Origin: Paraburkholderia phenazinium
GTDB taxonomy: Bacteria; Pseudomonadota; Gammaproteobacteria; Burkholderiales; Burkholderiaceae
Direction of reading: 5' to 3'
DNA length: 64,000 nt
Assembly: GCF_900100735.1 (NCBI RefSeq)
Contig: NZ_FNCJ01000008.1
Location: forward strand, 278,089 to 342,088
The translations under genes were made by a program, and so were the position numbers. Under the pieces are notes generated by a model that saw only the letters and a list, made by a program, of their open reading frames with translations, searched no databases and was not told where the DNA came from. Positions 1 through 7,451 of the stretch are shown piece by piece (position 1 is the first letter of the stretch; each line of letters opens with the position of its first letter).

Positions 1-239
1 CTGGGTTAAGCACCATGCGGAAAGCGATTGTTTCCATTGCGGCCTGTCTCCCGTCGTTGCTTTTCATCTTCGGGGCGCTTTCTGGGGGAAGCGTCTGAAC
101 CGACTATAATTCCTGGGTCGATAGCATCTCAATCCGTTGTTGGGATTGGGCGATCCAGAAACCGGATCGCACGACCACGCATTTGCCACCTGCTGCTGCC
201 ATCCGCATCTGCTAACGCATCCGCCACCGCCGCTGCCCC

Positions 240-1277
240 ATGAGCCAGAACGCTGCCACTGTCGCCCTCGTCAACCGGCTCAAATTCAAGCATCTGGCGC
301 TGCTCGTCGCGCTCGACGATGCCCGCAACCTCCATCAGGCCGCCGACGCCGTCAATGTCGCTCAACCAAGTGCATCCCGCATGTTGGGCGATATCGAAGA
401 AGCGTTCGGCTTCCTGCTGTTCGAGCGTAACGCGCGCGGCATGCAGCCCACGCCGCTTGGCGTCGTCACCCTTGCCTATGCCCGCCGCGCGCTGGCGGAA
501 CTGACCCGCTTCGCCGAGGACCTCGACGTCAAACGCAAAGGCGGACATGGCCAATTGACGGTGGGCGCCATCATGGGCGCCGCGCCCGACCTGCTCGCCA
601 TGGCGGTAGCCGCGCTGAAAACCGAACGGCCGCGCCTCAATGTGCGCATCCTCGGCGAAACCAGCGATCAGGTGGTCCAGTTGCTGCACCGCCGCGAGGT
701 CGATCTCGCGCTCGGCCGGTTGACCAATCCGCTGCAGCACAACGATTTCAGCTTCGAGCCGCTCGCCCGCGAGACCTTGATGCTGGTGGTGCGCACCGCG
801 CATCCGCTGGCGCAGCGCGCCGCGATTAGCTTGCGCGAGTTGATCGACTGGCCGTGGGTCGCTCAGCCCATCACCAGTCCGGCGCGGGTGTTGTTCGAAG
901 AAGAACTGGCCCGTGCGGGGCTCGCCACCCCGGTCAATCTGACCGAATGCGCGTCGATTTTCGCCACCCTGCAATTGCTCGAAAACTACGATGCCGTGGC
1001 GATGCTGCCCGAATCCGTGGTGCGCGATCATGTGCGCGGCAAGCTGCTGGTTGCGCTGCCTGTTGAAATCGGCAAGAGCCTCGCCGGCTTCGGCATTCTT
1101 ACGCGCAAGGAAGAACCGCTCGCCGAACCGGCGCTGCATTTCATCGACTTGCTTCGCAGCGTTTCGCATAAGCTCGCCCGTGAAGCAGGCGTTCAACCGG
1201 ACAGCGCGGGTGGCGGCGCTGTTGACCCCGCCGTTGGTCCCGCTGTTACCCCTATCCTGCCCCTGCCCGCTCACTGA
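240..1277 (+). CDS. LysR-family transcriptional regulator
   Basis: 345-residue LysR-type regulator. The N-terminal winged helix-turn-helix lies at about residues 14-75, with the typical run AADAVNVAQPSASRMLGDIE followed by LFERNARGMQPTPLG. A periplasmic-binding-protein-like effector domain follows at about 95-305. The wording of the HTH resembles the GbpR/galactose-responsive subgroup, whose members often control sugar catabolism genes. It is convergent with the L-rhamnose operon, and its stop lies only 11 bp from that operon's last stop, so control of that operon is a reasonable inference but not shown. The last 30 residues are Pro/Ala-rich and look non-conserved. The ATG at 240 has only a weak ribosome binding site. 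Confidence 0.9.
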   Translation: MSQNAATVALVNRLKFKHLALLVALDDARNLHQAADAVNVAQPSASRMLGDIEEAFGFLLFERNARGMQPTPLGVVTLAYARRALAELTRFAEDLDVKRKGGHGQLTVGAIMGAAPDLLAMAVAALKTERPRLNVRILGETSDQVVQLLHRREVDLALGRLTNPLQHNDFSFEPLARETLMLVVRTAHPLAQRAAISLRELIDWPWVAQPITSPARVLFEEELARAGLATPVNLTECASIFATLQLLENYDAVAMLPESVVRDHVRGKLLVALPVEIGKSLAGFGILTRKEEPLAEPALHFIDLLRSVSHKLAREAGVQPDSAGGGAVDPAVGPAVTPILPLPAH

Positions 1278-1288
1278 GTCGCGCGCAT

Positions 1289-2071
1289 TCACTGCAGGTT
1301 GACGAACAGACCACCGTCCACCAGCAACGCCGCACCGGTGACATAGCGCGCATAGTCCGAGGCGAGAAACACCACGCAGTCCGCGACATCGTCGGGACGC
1401 CCTAGCCTGCCTAACGGAATGCGTTTCTCGAAGTAGGCTTTCTTGGCTTCGTCAGCGAGGTCCTCGGCGTTCAGGTCCGTGGCGATCGTGCCGGGCATCA
1501 CCGAATTGCAGCGAATCCCATACGGTCCCAATGCAATCGCGCACGACTGCATCAGCGAATGCACGCCAGCCTTGGTCGGCGTGTAATGCGTCTGCATGCC
1601 GCCGCCCACGAGTGCGCTAATCGAACTGGTGGCGACAATCGCGCCGCCCGTGCCCTGCGCCCTCATCTGCTGTGCCGCAGCCTGGGTCATGAAGAACGCG
1701 CCATTCAGGTTGACCGCTACGGTCGTCTCCAGCACCTCGGGGGGCATGTCGAGAAACGCGTGGAATGGGCAGATTCCCGCATTGCTTGCCAGCACGTCGA
1801 CTTTGCCAAAGGCCTCCACCGTGCGCCGCACCAGCTCCGTACCGGTCTCGCGTGCAGCAACATTGCCCTCTACGGCGAGCGCTCGCCGGCCTAGTGCTTC
1901 GATCTCGGCCAGGACCTCTTCGACGGCGGAGCGGCGTCCGTACGATGCATCGTTATCGCCCCAGTAGTTGATCGCCACATCGGCGCCTTCACGTGCGCAG
2001 GCCACGGCGATCGCCCGGCCAATGCCGCGCGATCCGCCTGTGACGATCACTACCTTGTCTTTGAGCAGCAC
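1289..2071 (-). CDS. rhaD: L-rhamnose 1-dehydrogenase (NAD(P)+), SDR family
   Basis: 260-residue short-chain dehydrogenase. The cofactor motif TGGSRGIG is at residues 11-18, NAG at about 96-98, and the catalytic Ser with Tyr-x3-Lys (YTPTK) at about 145-165. The sequence closely follows what I recall of the characterised L-rhamnose 1-dehydrogenases of Azotobacter and Sphingomonas, including the C-terminal run GAALLVDGGLFVNLQ. It would oxidise L-rhamnose to L-rhamnono-lactone, the first step of the non-phosphorylative route. It is the last gene of a four-gene minus-strand operon, directly after the L-rhamnonate dehydratase, which supports the substrate. A lactonase is not encoded in the window. 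Confidence 0.88.
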   Translation of the reverse strand: MLLKDKVVIVTGGSRGIGRAIAVACAREGADVAINYWGDNDASYGRRSAVEEVLAEIEALGRRALAVEGNVAARETGTELVRRTVEAFGKVDVLASNAGICPFHAFLDMPPEVLETTVAVNLNGAFFMTQAAAQQMRAQGTGGAIVATSSISALVGGGMQTHYTPTKAGVHSLMQSCAIALGPYGIRCNSVMPGTIATDLNAEDLADEAKKAYFEKRIPLGRLGRPDDVADCVVFLASDYARYVTGAALLVDGGLFVNLQ

Positions 2072-2147
2072 TTGGTTCTCCTTGGTCGGTCTGGCGGTTG
2101 ATATCTTTCAGTCTTGCGTGCGGCGCTTGAAGTTCAACGCGCGCACT

Positions 2148-3326
2148 TCAACGTGGATAAGGCCGCACCAACGCACACTCCGGATTGAGCCGCACCCCGA
2201 AGCCCGGCGTCTCCGGCACCTTCATCCGGCCATTCACGGGCACCGGTTCATCGAGCAGCAGCGGCGTAAACATCGGCACCACCTGATCAGCCTTGGGCGC
2301 CATCATCAGAAACTCGGCGAACGGCGAGTTGTGGCGCGTGACCACAAAGTGATAGCTGTACACCGACGAACCATGCGGCACCACCATCACGTTATGCGCA
2401 TCGGCCAGCGCGGAAATCTTGATCAGCTCGGTCATGCCGCCGCACCAGCCCACGTCCGGCTGGATCAGATCGCAGCAGTTCATTTCCAGCAGCATGCGAA
2501 AGCCCCAGCGCGTCGCCTCGTGCTCGCCCGTCGAGACCATCATGCCGCGCGGCACGTTACGGCGCAGTTCGGCGTAACCCCAGTAGTCGTCCGGCGGCAG
2601 GCATTCTTCCAGCCATTTGAGGCCGTACTCATGCGCTGCGTACGCGAGCTTGGTGGCGTATGTCACGTCGAGACTCATCCAGCAATCGAACATCAGCCAG
2701 AAATCGTCGCCGACGCGGCTGCGCATCTCGGCGAGGCGTTCGAGATTGAGCTTGAGTCCAGCCTCGCCCTCGGCCGGTCCATGTTGCAAGGGCAGCTTGC
2801 CGCCGATAAAGCCCATCTCCTTGGCGAGGTCGGGCCGCGCGCCGGTCGCATAGAACACCAGTTCGTCGCGCACGGGGCCGCCCAGCAGTTGATACACCGG
2901 CTCCTTGCGGACTTTGGCGAGCAGATCCCACAACGCCAGATCGACGCCGGAAATCGTATTCAGCACGACGCCCTTGCGGCCGTAGTAAAGCGTGGCGAAA
3001 TACATCTGATCCCACATCTTCTCGATATCGGTGACAAGCTGGCCTTCGAGGAAACGCGCCAGATGCTTCTCGACGATAAACGCGCCGATCTCGCCGCCCG
3101 TCGTGACCGCAAAGCCGACGGTGCCATCGCTCGCTTCGATCTCGACCACCAGGGTGCCGAGCACATTGATGCCGAACGACTGGCGGCTCTGCCGGTACTC
3201 GGGATAGCGCGCCATCGGCGTCGAGATATGGTCGTCGATCCAGTGACCGTCGGCCTGGTCGTGATAATCCGCGCCACCGCCACGGACGATAAAGGCACGC
3301 ACATGCTTGATAGTAGGCATCGCCAT
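2148..3326 (-). CDS. rhmD: L-rhamnonate dehydratase (enolase superfamily)
   Basis: 392-residue enolase-superfamily dehydratase converting L-rhamnonate to 2-keto-3-deoxy-L-rhamnonate. Metal-ligand and active-site landmarks appear in order: an Asp in LMFDCWMSLD, a Glu in WLEECLPPDDYW, a Glu in STGEHEATRWG and the catalytic His in VVPHGSSVYSYHF. The length matches the family. It lies 76 bp upstream of the L-rhamnose dehydrogenase gene and 46 bp downstream of an MFS transporter on the same strand. A rhmD-transporter pairing is also known in enterobacteria. This gene is the firmest anchor for calling the operon a rhamnose/rhamnonate pathway. Confidence 0.93.
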   Translation of the reverse strand: MAMPTIKHVRAFIVRGGGADYHDQADGHWIDDHISTPMARYPEYRQSRQSFGINVLGTLVVEIEASDGTVGFAVTTGGEIGAFIVEKHLARFLEGQLVTDIEKMWDQMYFATLYYGRKGVVLNTISGVDLALWDLLAKVRKEPVYQLLGGPVRDELVFYATGARPDLAKEMGFIGGKLPLQHGPAEGEAGLKLNLERLAEMRSRVGDDFWLMFDCWMSLDVTYATKLAYAAHEYGLKWLEECLPPDDYWGYAELRRNVPRGMMVSTGEHEATRWGFRMLLEMNCCDLIQPDVGWCGGMTELIKISALADAHNVMVVPHGSSVYSYHFVVTRHNSPFAEFLMMAPKADQVVPMFTPLLLDEPVPVNGRMKVPETPGFGVRLNPECALVRPYPR

Positions 3327-3372
3327 AAGAAAGGCTCCGTTTGCAGGGCAGTTAAGCGCGGCTGTCGATCAA

Positions 3373-4701
3373 TCAGCGGGCGCGGTGTATCAATGGCTTC
3401 ATGGGCTGCTCGGTTGGCGCACTATTCCGGCGAAACAGCGTGCCGATCAGCAGCGCGGCCAGCAGACTCGCTGCACCGAGCAGCAGCAGGCCCGCCGAGG
3501 TCGAAGCGAACGCATGTTCCGCGGCGGTACGCAGCGACGGCGCGATAAAACCGCCGAGGCTGCCGAGCGAATTGATCAGCGCGATGCCGCCCGCGGCGGC
3601 GGCGCCGGTCAGATAACGGGTGGGAAAGGTCCAGAACAGCGGCTGCGCGGCGATAAAGCCGCTGGCGGCGCAACACAACGCGGCAAGCGCGAACAAGGGG
3701 TTATGCGCCAATCCGGATGCGCCGATGCCGAGTCCGGCCAGCGCCAATAACGCGACCGCCCAGCGGCGATGCCCACCGGTGCGATCCGCGCGACGCGGCA
3801 CGATCCATGTCATAGCAAGCGCACACAGCCAAGGTAGCGCTGCAACGAGCCCAACGCGCAAGCCGACTGTGGTGCCCATCAACGCCGCCACCTGTTGCGG
3901 CAGATAGAAGATCACGCCATATACGCTCATCTGGATCAGCAGATAGATCCCCGAGAGCGCGAGCACACGCCGGTCGAACAATGCGGCGAGCAGGTTGCGC
4001 GGGCCGTGGGCGGAGGCATCGCGGGCATCCTGGTCGAGCGCCTCGCGCAGGGTGGCGCGTTGCGCGATATCGAGCCAGCGGGCGTCTTCGGGGCGATTGT
4101 CCAGATACCAGAACGCCCATACGCCGACCGCCACCGCCATGGCGCCTTCAATCAGAAACAGCCATTGCCAGCCGGCCAGACCGGCGGCGCCATGCAAATC
4201 GAGCAGCAAGCCCGAGAGCGGGCTACCGAAGATAAATGCGAGCGGTGCGCCGAAATAGAACACCCCCACCGCTCGCGCGCGTGCCGACTGCGGAAACCAG
4301 TGCGTGAGGTAATAGATAACGCCCGGAAAGAAACCGGCTTCGGCGACGCCGAGCAGAAAGCGCAGCATGTAGAAGGCGCTCGCGGTATGCGCGAGGCACA
4401 TGGAGGCCGACACAAGCCCCCATGTCACCATGATGCGGCACATCCAAAGGCGCGCGCCGACCCGATGCAGCAGCAGATTGCTTGGCACTTCAAACAAGGC
4501 GTAGCCGATGAAGAACACCCCGGCGCCGAAAGCAAACGCGGCGTTCGACAAGCCGGTATCGTGCTGCAACGCCTTTTGCGCGAAGCCGATATTGGCGCGG
4601 TCGAGAAAGGCCAGCACATACATCAGCAGAAGAAACGGCAACAGGCGCCGCATCACCTTGCTGTTGATCGCCTCGAGGGTAGCGGGCAAAGTTGGATTCA
4701 T
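3373..4701 (-). CDS. MFS transporter, ACS family, probable L-rhamnonate permease
   Basis: 442-residue major facilitator with about twelve hydrophobic segments and a long central cytoplasmic loop at about residues 195-235. The first-helix motif AFLDRANIGFAQ is typical of the anion:cation symporter family, which imports sugar acids and other organic anions. It sits inside the operon between the putative 4-dehydrogenase and rhmD, so L-rhamnonate or a related aldonate is the likely substrate. That assignment is from context only. The short hydrophilic C-terminal tail is ordinary for the family. Confidence 0.85.
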   Translation of the reverse strand: MNPTLPATLEAINSKVMRRLLPFLLLMYVLAFLDRANIGFAQKALQHDTGLSNAAFAFGAGVFFIGYALFEVPSNLLLHRVGARLWMCRIMVTWGLVSASMCLAHTASAFYMLRFLLGVAEAGFFPGVIYYLTHWFPQSARARAVGVFYFGAPLAFIFGSPLSGLLLDLHGAAGLAGWQWLFLIEGAMAVAVGVWAFWYLDNRPEDARWLDIAQRATLREALDQDARDASAHGPRNLLAALFDRRVLALSGIYLLIQMSVYGVIFYLPQQVAALMGTTVGLRVGLVAALPWLCALAMTWIVPRRADRTGGHRRWAVALLALAGLGIGASGLAHNPLFALAALCCAASGFIAAQPLFWTFPTRYLTGAAAAGGIALINSLGSLGGFIAPSLRTAAEHAFASTSAGLLLLGAASLLAALLIGTLFRRNSAPTEQPMKPLIHRAR

Positions 4702-4812
4702 GGCGTCTCCTGAGCCGGGCTTGCAGGCGTAGCAGCCCGCCTGTCACACACGGCCGCTTCGGTAGTGCCCGTCTATGCGGACTTCAGCGGACTCGATAGG
4801 CTCGGCGCAACC

Positions 4813-5565
4813 TCAATAAGTCGCGCGCCCACCCGACAAATCGAACACCGCGCCAGTACTAAACGCGCAATCTTCCGACGACAGCCACAAGATCAACGAG
4901 GCTGCCTCTTCGGGCAACAGAAAGCGGTTCATCGGGATCTTCGAAAGCATGTAATCGATATGCTGCTGCGACATCGAATCGAAGATCTCGGTCTTGGCGG
5001 CCGCCGGCGTAACGGCGTTGACCAGAATGTTTTTGGTGGCCAGTTCTTTGCCAAGCGATTTGGTTAAGCCAATCAGCCCGGCCTTCGAGGCACTGTAGTG
5101 CGACGCGTTCGGATTACCTTCCTTACCGGCCACTGAAGCGATATTGACGATGCGGCCATAGCCCTGCTTGAGCATCTGCGGAACGACGGCGCGGCATGTT
5201 AGATACGGGCCGATCAGGTTCACGTCGATCACCCGGCGCCAGACTTCGGGTTCCAGCTCCCATGTCGTACCGTTGCCGCCGGTGATGCCCGCGCAGTTGA
5301 TCAGCACGTCGATGCTGCCATGGGCGGCCAAGGTTTCGGCAACGGCATTCGTTACCGAGGCTTCGTCGGTCAACTCAACCGTCGCCGCCGACACCTTGCC
5401 CAGTTCAGCCAGTTCGCCCCGGCTGCGTTCGAGGCGCGCCGCATCGACATCCCAGAGCGCGACCGAAGCGCCCGAGTTCAGCGCGCGCTGCGCCACTGCA
5501 TAACCAATACCGCGCGCCCCGCCGGTAATGACGACGGTACGCCCCTCCAGATCGATTCGGTTCAT
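4813..5565 (-). CDS. SDR oxidoreductase, probable 2-keto-3-deoxy-L-rhamnonate 4-dehydrogenase
   Basis: 250-residue SDR protein with the cofactor motif TGGARGIG at about residues 14-21, NCAG at about 88-91 and the catalytic YSASK at about 152-156. It resembles the 4-dehydrogenases acting on 2-keto-3-deoxy-L-fuconate and 2-keto-3-deoxy-L-rhamnonate. As the first gene of the operon with rhmD and rhaD, the most economical role is oxidation of the rhmD product to the 2,4-diketo acid, that is, the diketo-hydrolase branch. The hydrolase that would follow is not in this window. The substrate is inferred from the neighbours. Confidence 0.8.
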   Translation of the reverse strand: MNRIDLEGRTVVITGGARGIGYAVAQRALNSGASVALWDVDAARLERSRGELAELGKVSAATVELTDEASVTNAVAETLAAHGSIDVLINCAGITGGNGTTWELEPEVWRRVIDVNLIGPYLTCRAVVPQMLKQGYGRIVNIASVAGKEGNPNASHYSASKAGLIGLTKSLGKELATKNILVNAVTPAAAKTEIFDSMSQQHIDYMLSKIPMNRFLLPEEAASLILWLSSEDCAFSTGAVFDLSGGRATY

Positions 5566-5772
5566 CGCGTGTCTCGCTTCCGTGACCCGGCTCGCGCCGC
5601 ATAACGGTTGTGGTTGTGTTGGTGTCAGCCAATATACGGCGCGGCCGATACCGCAACAATTCGAGTATAGGAAGGTGCGATAACAAAAACGGATCGGGGA
5701 GCTGGTGGGTGACCGCGGCGCCTGTCGCGCCGGTCACATCTGACGAACCGCTTGCTGCGGCGTAGAGCGCGC

Positions 5773-5812
5773 CGCCGCCGCCCGGCAACCGCTTGGGTGC
5801 CGGACGGCGGCG
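5773..5812 (-). terminator. GC-rich hairpin after the thioredoxin-fold gene
   Basis: The arms at 5773-5786 and 5799-5812 pair over 14 positions with one mismatch, around a 12-nt loop. The hairpin lies 15 bp beyond the stop of the minus-strand thioredoxin-fold gene. No U-run follows on that strand, so it is a candidate transcript end or mRNA-stability structure rather than a classical intrinsic terminator. Confidence 0.4.
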
Positions 5813-5827
5813 CGGCAGGAGACGTTA

Positions 5828-7438
5828 TTAAGCCTTGACCGGCTGAAGCAGGCTTTCGCAGGCCGCGACCTGCGGATCGCCAGCCGGCAGCTTGCTGCAA
5901 ATGCCCTCGAGCTGCTTTGCCACGGTCTGTACGGTCGAATCGTGAGCGCCGCCCTTGTTCCACTGGGCAAGTCGCGTCACAACCTTTGTCAGCGCGCGCC
6001 GGTTGGTGCCGTAGAAAGCGTTGGGCGTCTGGCCGACCTGGGTCAGCAGGCTGGTGGCGAGACCCTGGATACGCGGCGCGTCATCCGGCGCCAGTTCGAC
6101 CAGGCCGCTGAAATAGCTTGCGCCCCAACGCAGCCGGGTCGCCGGCCCGTTCGATGCGTCATAGGCCTGCTGGTACCAGCTCAGCGCCGTCGCCTTATCG
6201 CCGCGCGCCTTCGCATTCGACGCCAGTCCCGACATGAAATAGTAGGGAGCCGGCGAGCGCTTGAGCTCCGCCTTCAGCAAGGCATCGGACTCGTCGAGCA
6301 AACCCGCGTCGGTCAGCGTATCGGCGCCTGCGCTGATCACCGACTGCCGCTCGTACACGTTGGTCGTGGCCTTGTCAGCCGCTGCGACCTGCTGACGAAC
6401 CGTATCGAGCAGCGGACTCGCGAGCGGCGCGCCCTTTGGCGCATCGAGCCGGGCCAGCGACACGCGGCCATCGAGAGCCGACAGCCGGTCTGTCGCGGAG
6501 AGGGAATTATCCGCCGCGAGGACGGTAAGCGCGTCGTCCCACTGCTTCACGAGACGGTTTCGCGCAGGCGTATCTTTGGCGCTCAGATAGGCCGTGATTT
6601 CCGCGGGACTCGCCACCAGCACGTCGAAATCGCTGCGACTGAGCTTCGGGTCCTTCAGTACCTCACCCACCGCCGCCAGTGCGGCCGTCTTGTCGAGGGT
6701 GCCAGTTTGTTTAGGCTCTCCCACGGCAGCGGTGGCCACTGCCTTCAGTTCGAGCCGCAGCGCCTCGGCCGGCGCATGGTCGGCTCGCGCGTGACTGGCA
6801 AGCGTCTGCAGGGTCTCGGCGATACGCTCGGCCGGCACCGGCAGATCGCCGTCGGTGTCCCATGAATAATCGGCCAGCATGCGCCACTCGTCGGGCTTGA
6901 GCCGCGCGCCGTTCTTCAGCGCGCTTGCCAGCGTCTGCCTGACCGGATGCGTCGCGTTCATGCCAAGCGAAAGCGCCTGCATATAACGCGCGGGATCGAC
7001 CTCGCCCGGCAAGCGCGTAATCTCGGTGCCGTCCGGCTGGAACAGGATCATGGTCGGATAGCCGCGCACCTTGAAGCGCTCGCCGAGCTTTTGCGCACTC
7101 TCGCTGTCGCCGTCGAGATAGACCGGCACGAAAAAGCTCGAGCGATCCTTGAACGCCTGCTGACTAAAAATGGTCGCCTTGACCTGATTGCAGGGCGGAC
7201 ACCAGACAGCGCCCCAGAACAGCAGCAACGGTTTATTCGACGCCTTCGCCAGCGCGAACGCGGCATTCACGTCGCCTTGCTGCCACGCGATGCCGGGCGG
7301 CAAATGCACGGGCGCGGGCGGCGTTTGGGCGGCACTGGCGGCACTGGCGGCACTGGCGGCACTGGCGGCACTGGCGGCACTGGCGGCGGCCAGCATGAGC
7401 GAGGCTGCAAGGGTGCGAAGTCGAATCGTCATTTTCAT
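5828..7438 (-). CDS. exported thioredoxin-fold protein with C-terminal TPR-like region
   Basis: 536 residues from the ATG at 7438, chosen because it follows a purine-rich AAGAGAAAAAG stretch and lies 13 bp after the stop of the TonB receptor. An N-terminal signal sequence contains six Ala-Ala-Ser units. A thioredoxin domain follows at about residues 45-150 with the redox motif WCPPC and the cis-Pro segment GYPTMILF. The remaining 380 residues are Ala/Leu-rich and helical in character, resembling tetratricopeptide arrays (for example KATALSWYQQAYDAS), and likely bind a partner. The protein should be periplasmic. Its placement behind a TonB-dependent receptor suggests a shared transcript, but its substrate is unknown. 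Confidence 0.8.
   Translation of the reverse strand: MKMTIRLRTLAASLMLAAASAASAASAASAASAASAAQTPPAPVHLPPGIAWQQGDVNAAFALAKASNKPLLLFWGAVWCPPCNQVKATIFSQQAFKDRSSFFVPVYLDGDSESAQKLGERFKVRGYPTMILFQPDGTEITRLPGEVDPARYMQALSLGMNATHPVRQTLASALKNGARLKPDEWRMLADYSWDTDGDLPVPAERIAETLQTLASHARADHAPAEALRLELKAVATAAVGEPKQTGTLDKTAALAAVGEVLKDPKLSRSDFDVLVASPAEITAYLSAKDTPARNRLVKQWDDALTVLAADNSLSATDRLSALDGRVSLARLDAPKGAPLASPLLDTVRQQVAAADKATTNVYERQSVISAGADTLTDAGLLDESDALLKAELKRSPAPYYFMSGLASNAKARGDKATALSWYQQAYDASNGPATRLRWGASYFSGLVELAPDDAPRIQGLATSLLTQVGQTPNAFYGTNRRALTKVVTRLAQWNKGGAHDSTVQTVAKQLEGICSKLPAGDPQVAACESLLQPVKA
7333..7386 (-). repeat. 9-bp tandem repeat inside a signal-peptide coding region
   Basis: Six perfect copies of CACTGGCGG (plus-strand reading) encode repeated Ala-Ala-Ser at the end of the signal sequence of the thioredoxin-fold protein. 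Because the unit is a multiple of three, copy-number change would lengthen or shorten the signal peptide without a frameshift. Confidence 0.9.
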
Positions 7439-7451
7439 CTTTTTCTCTTGT

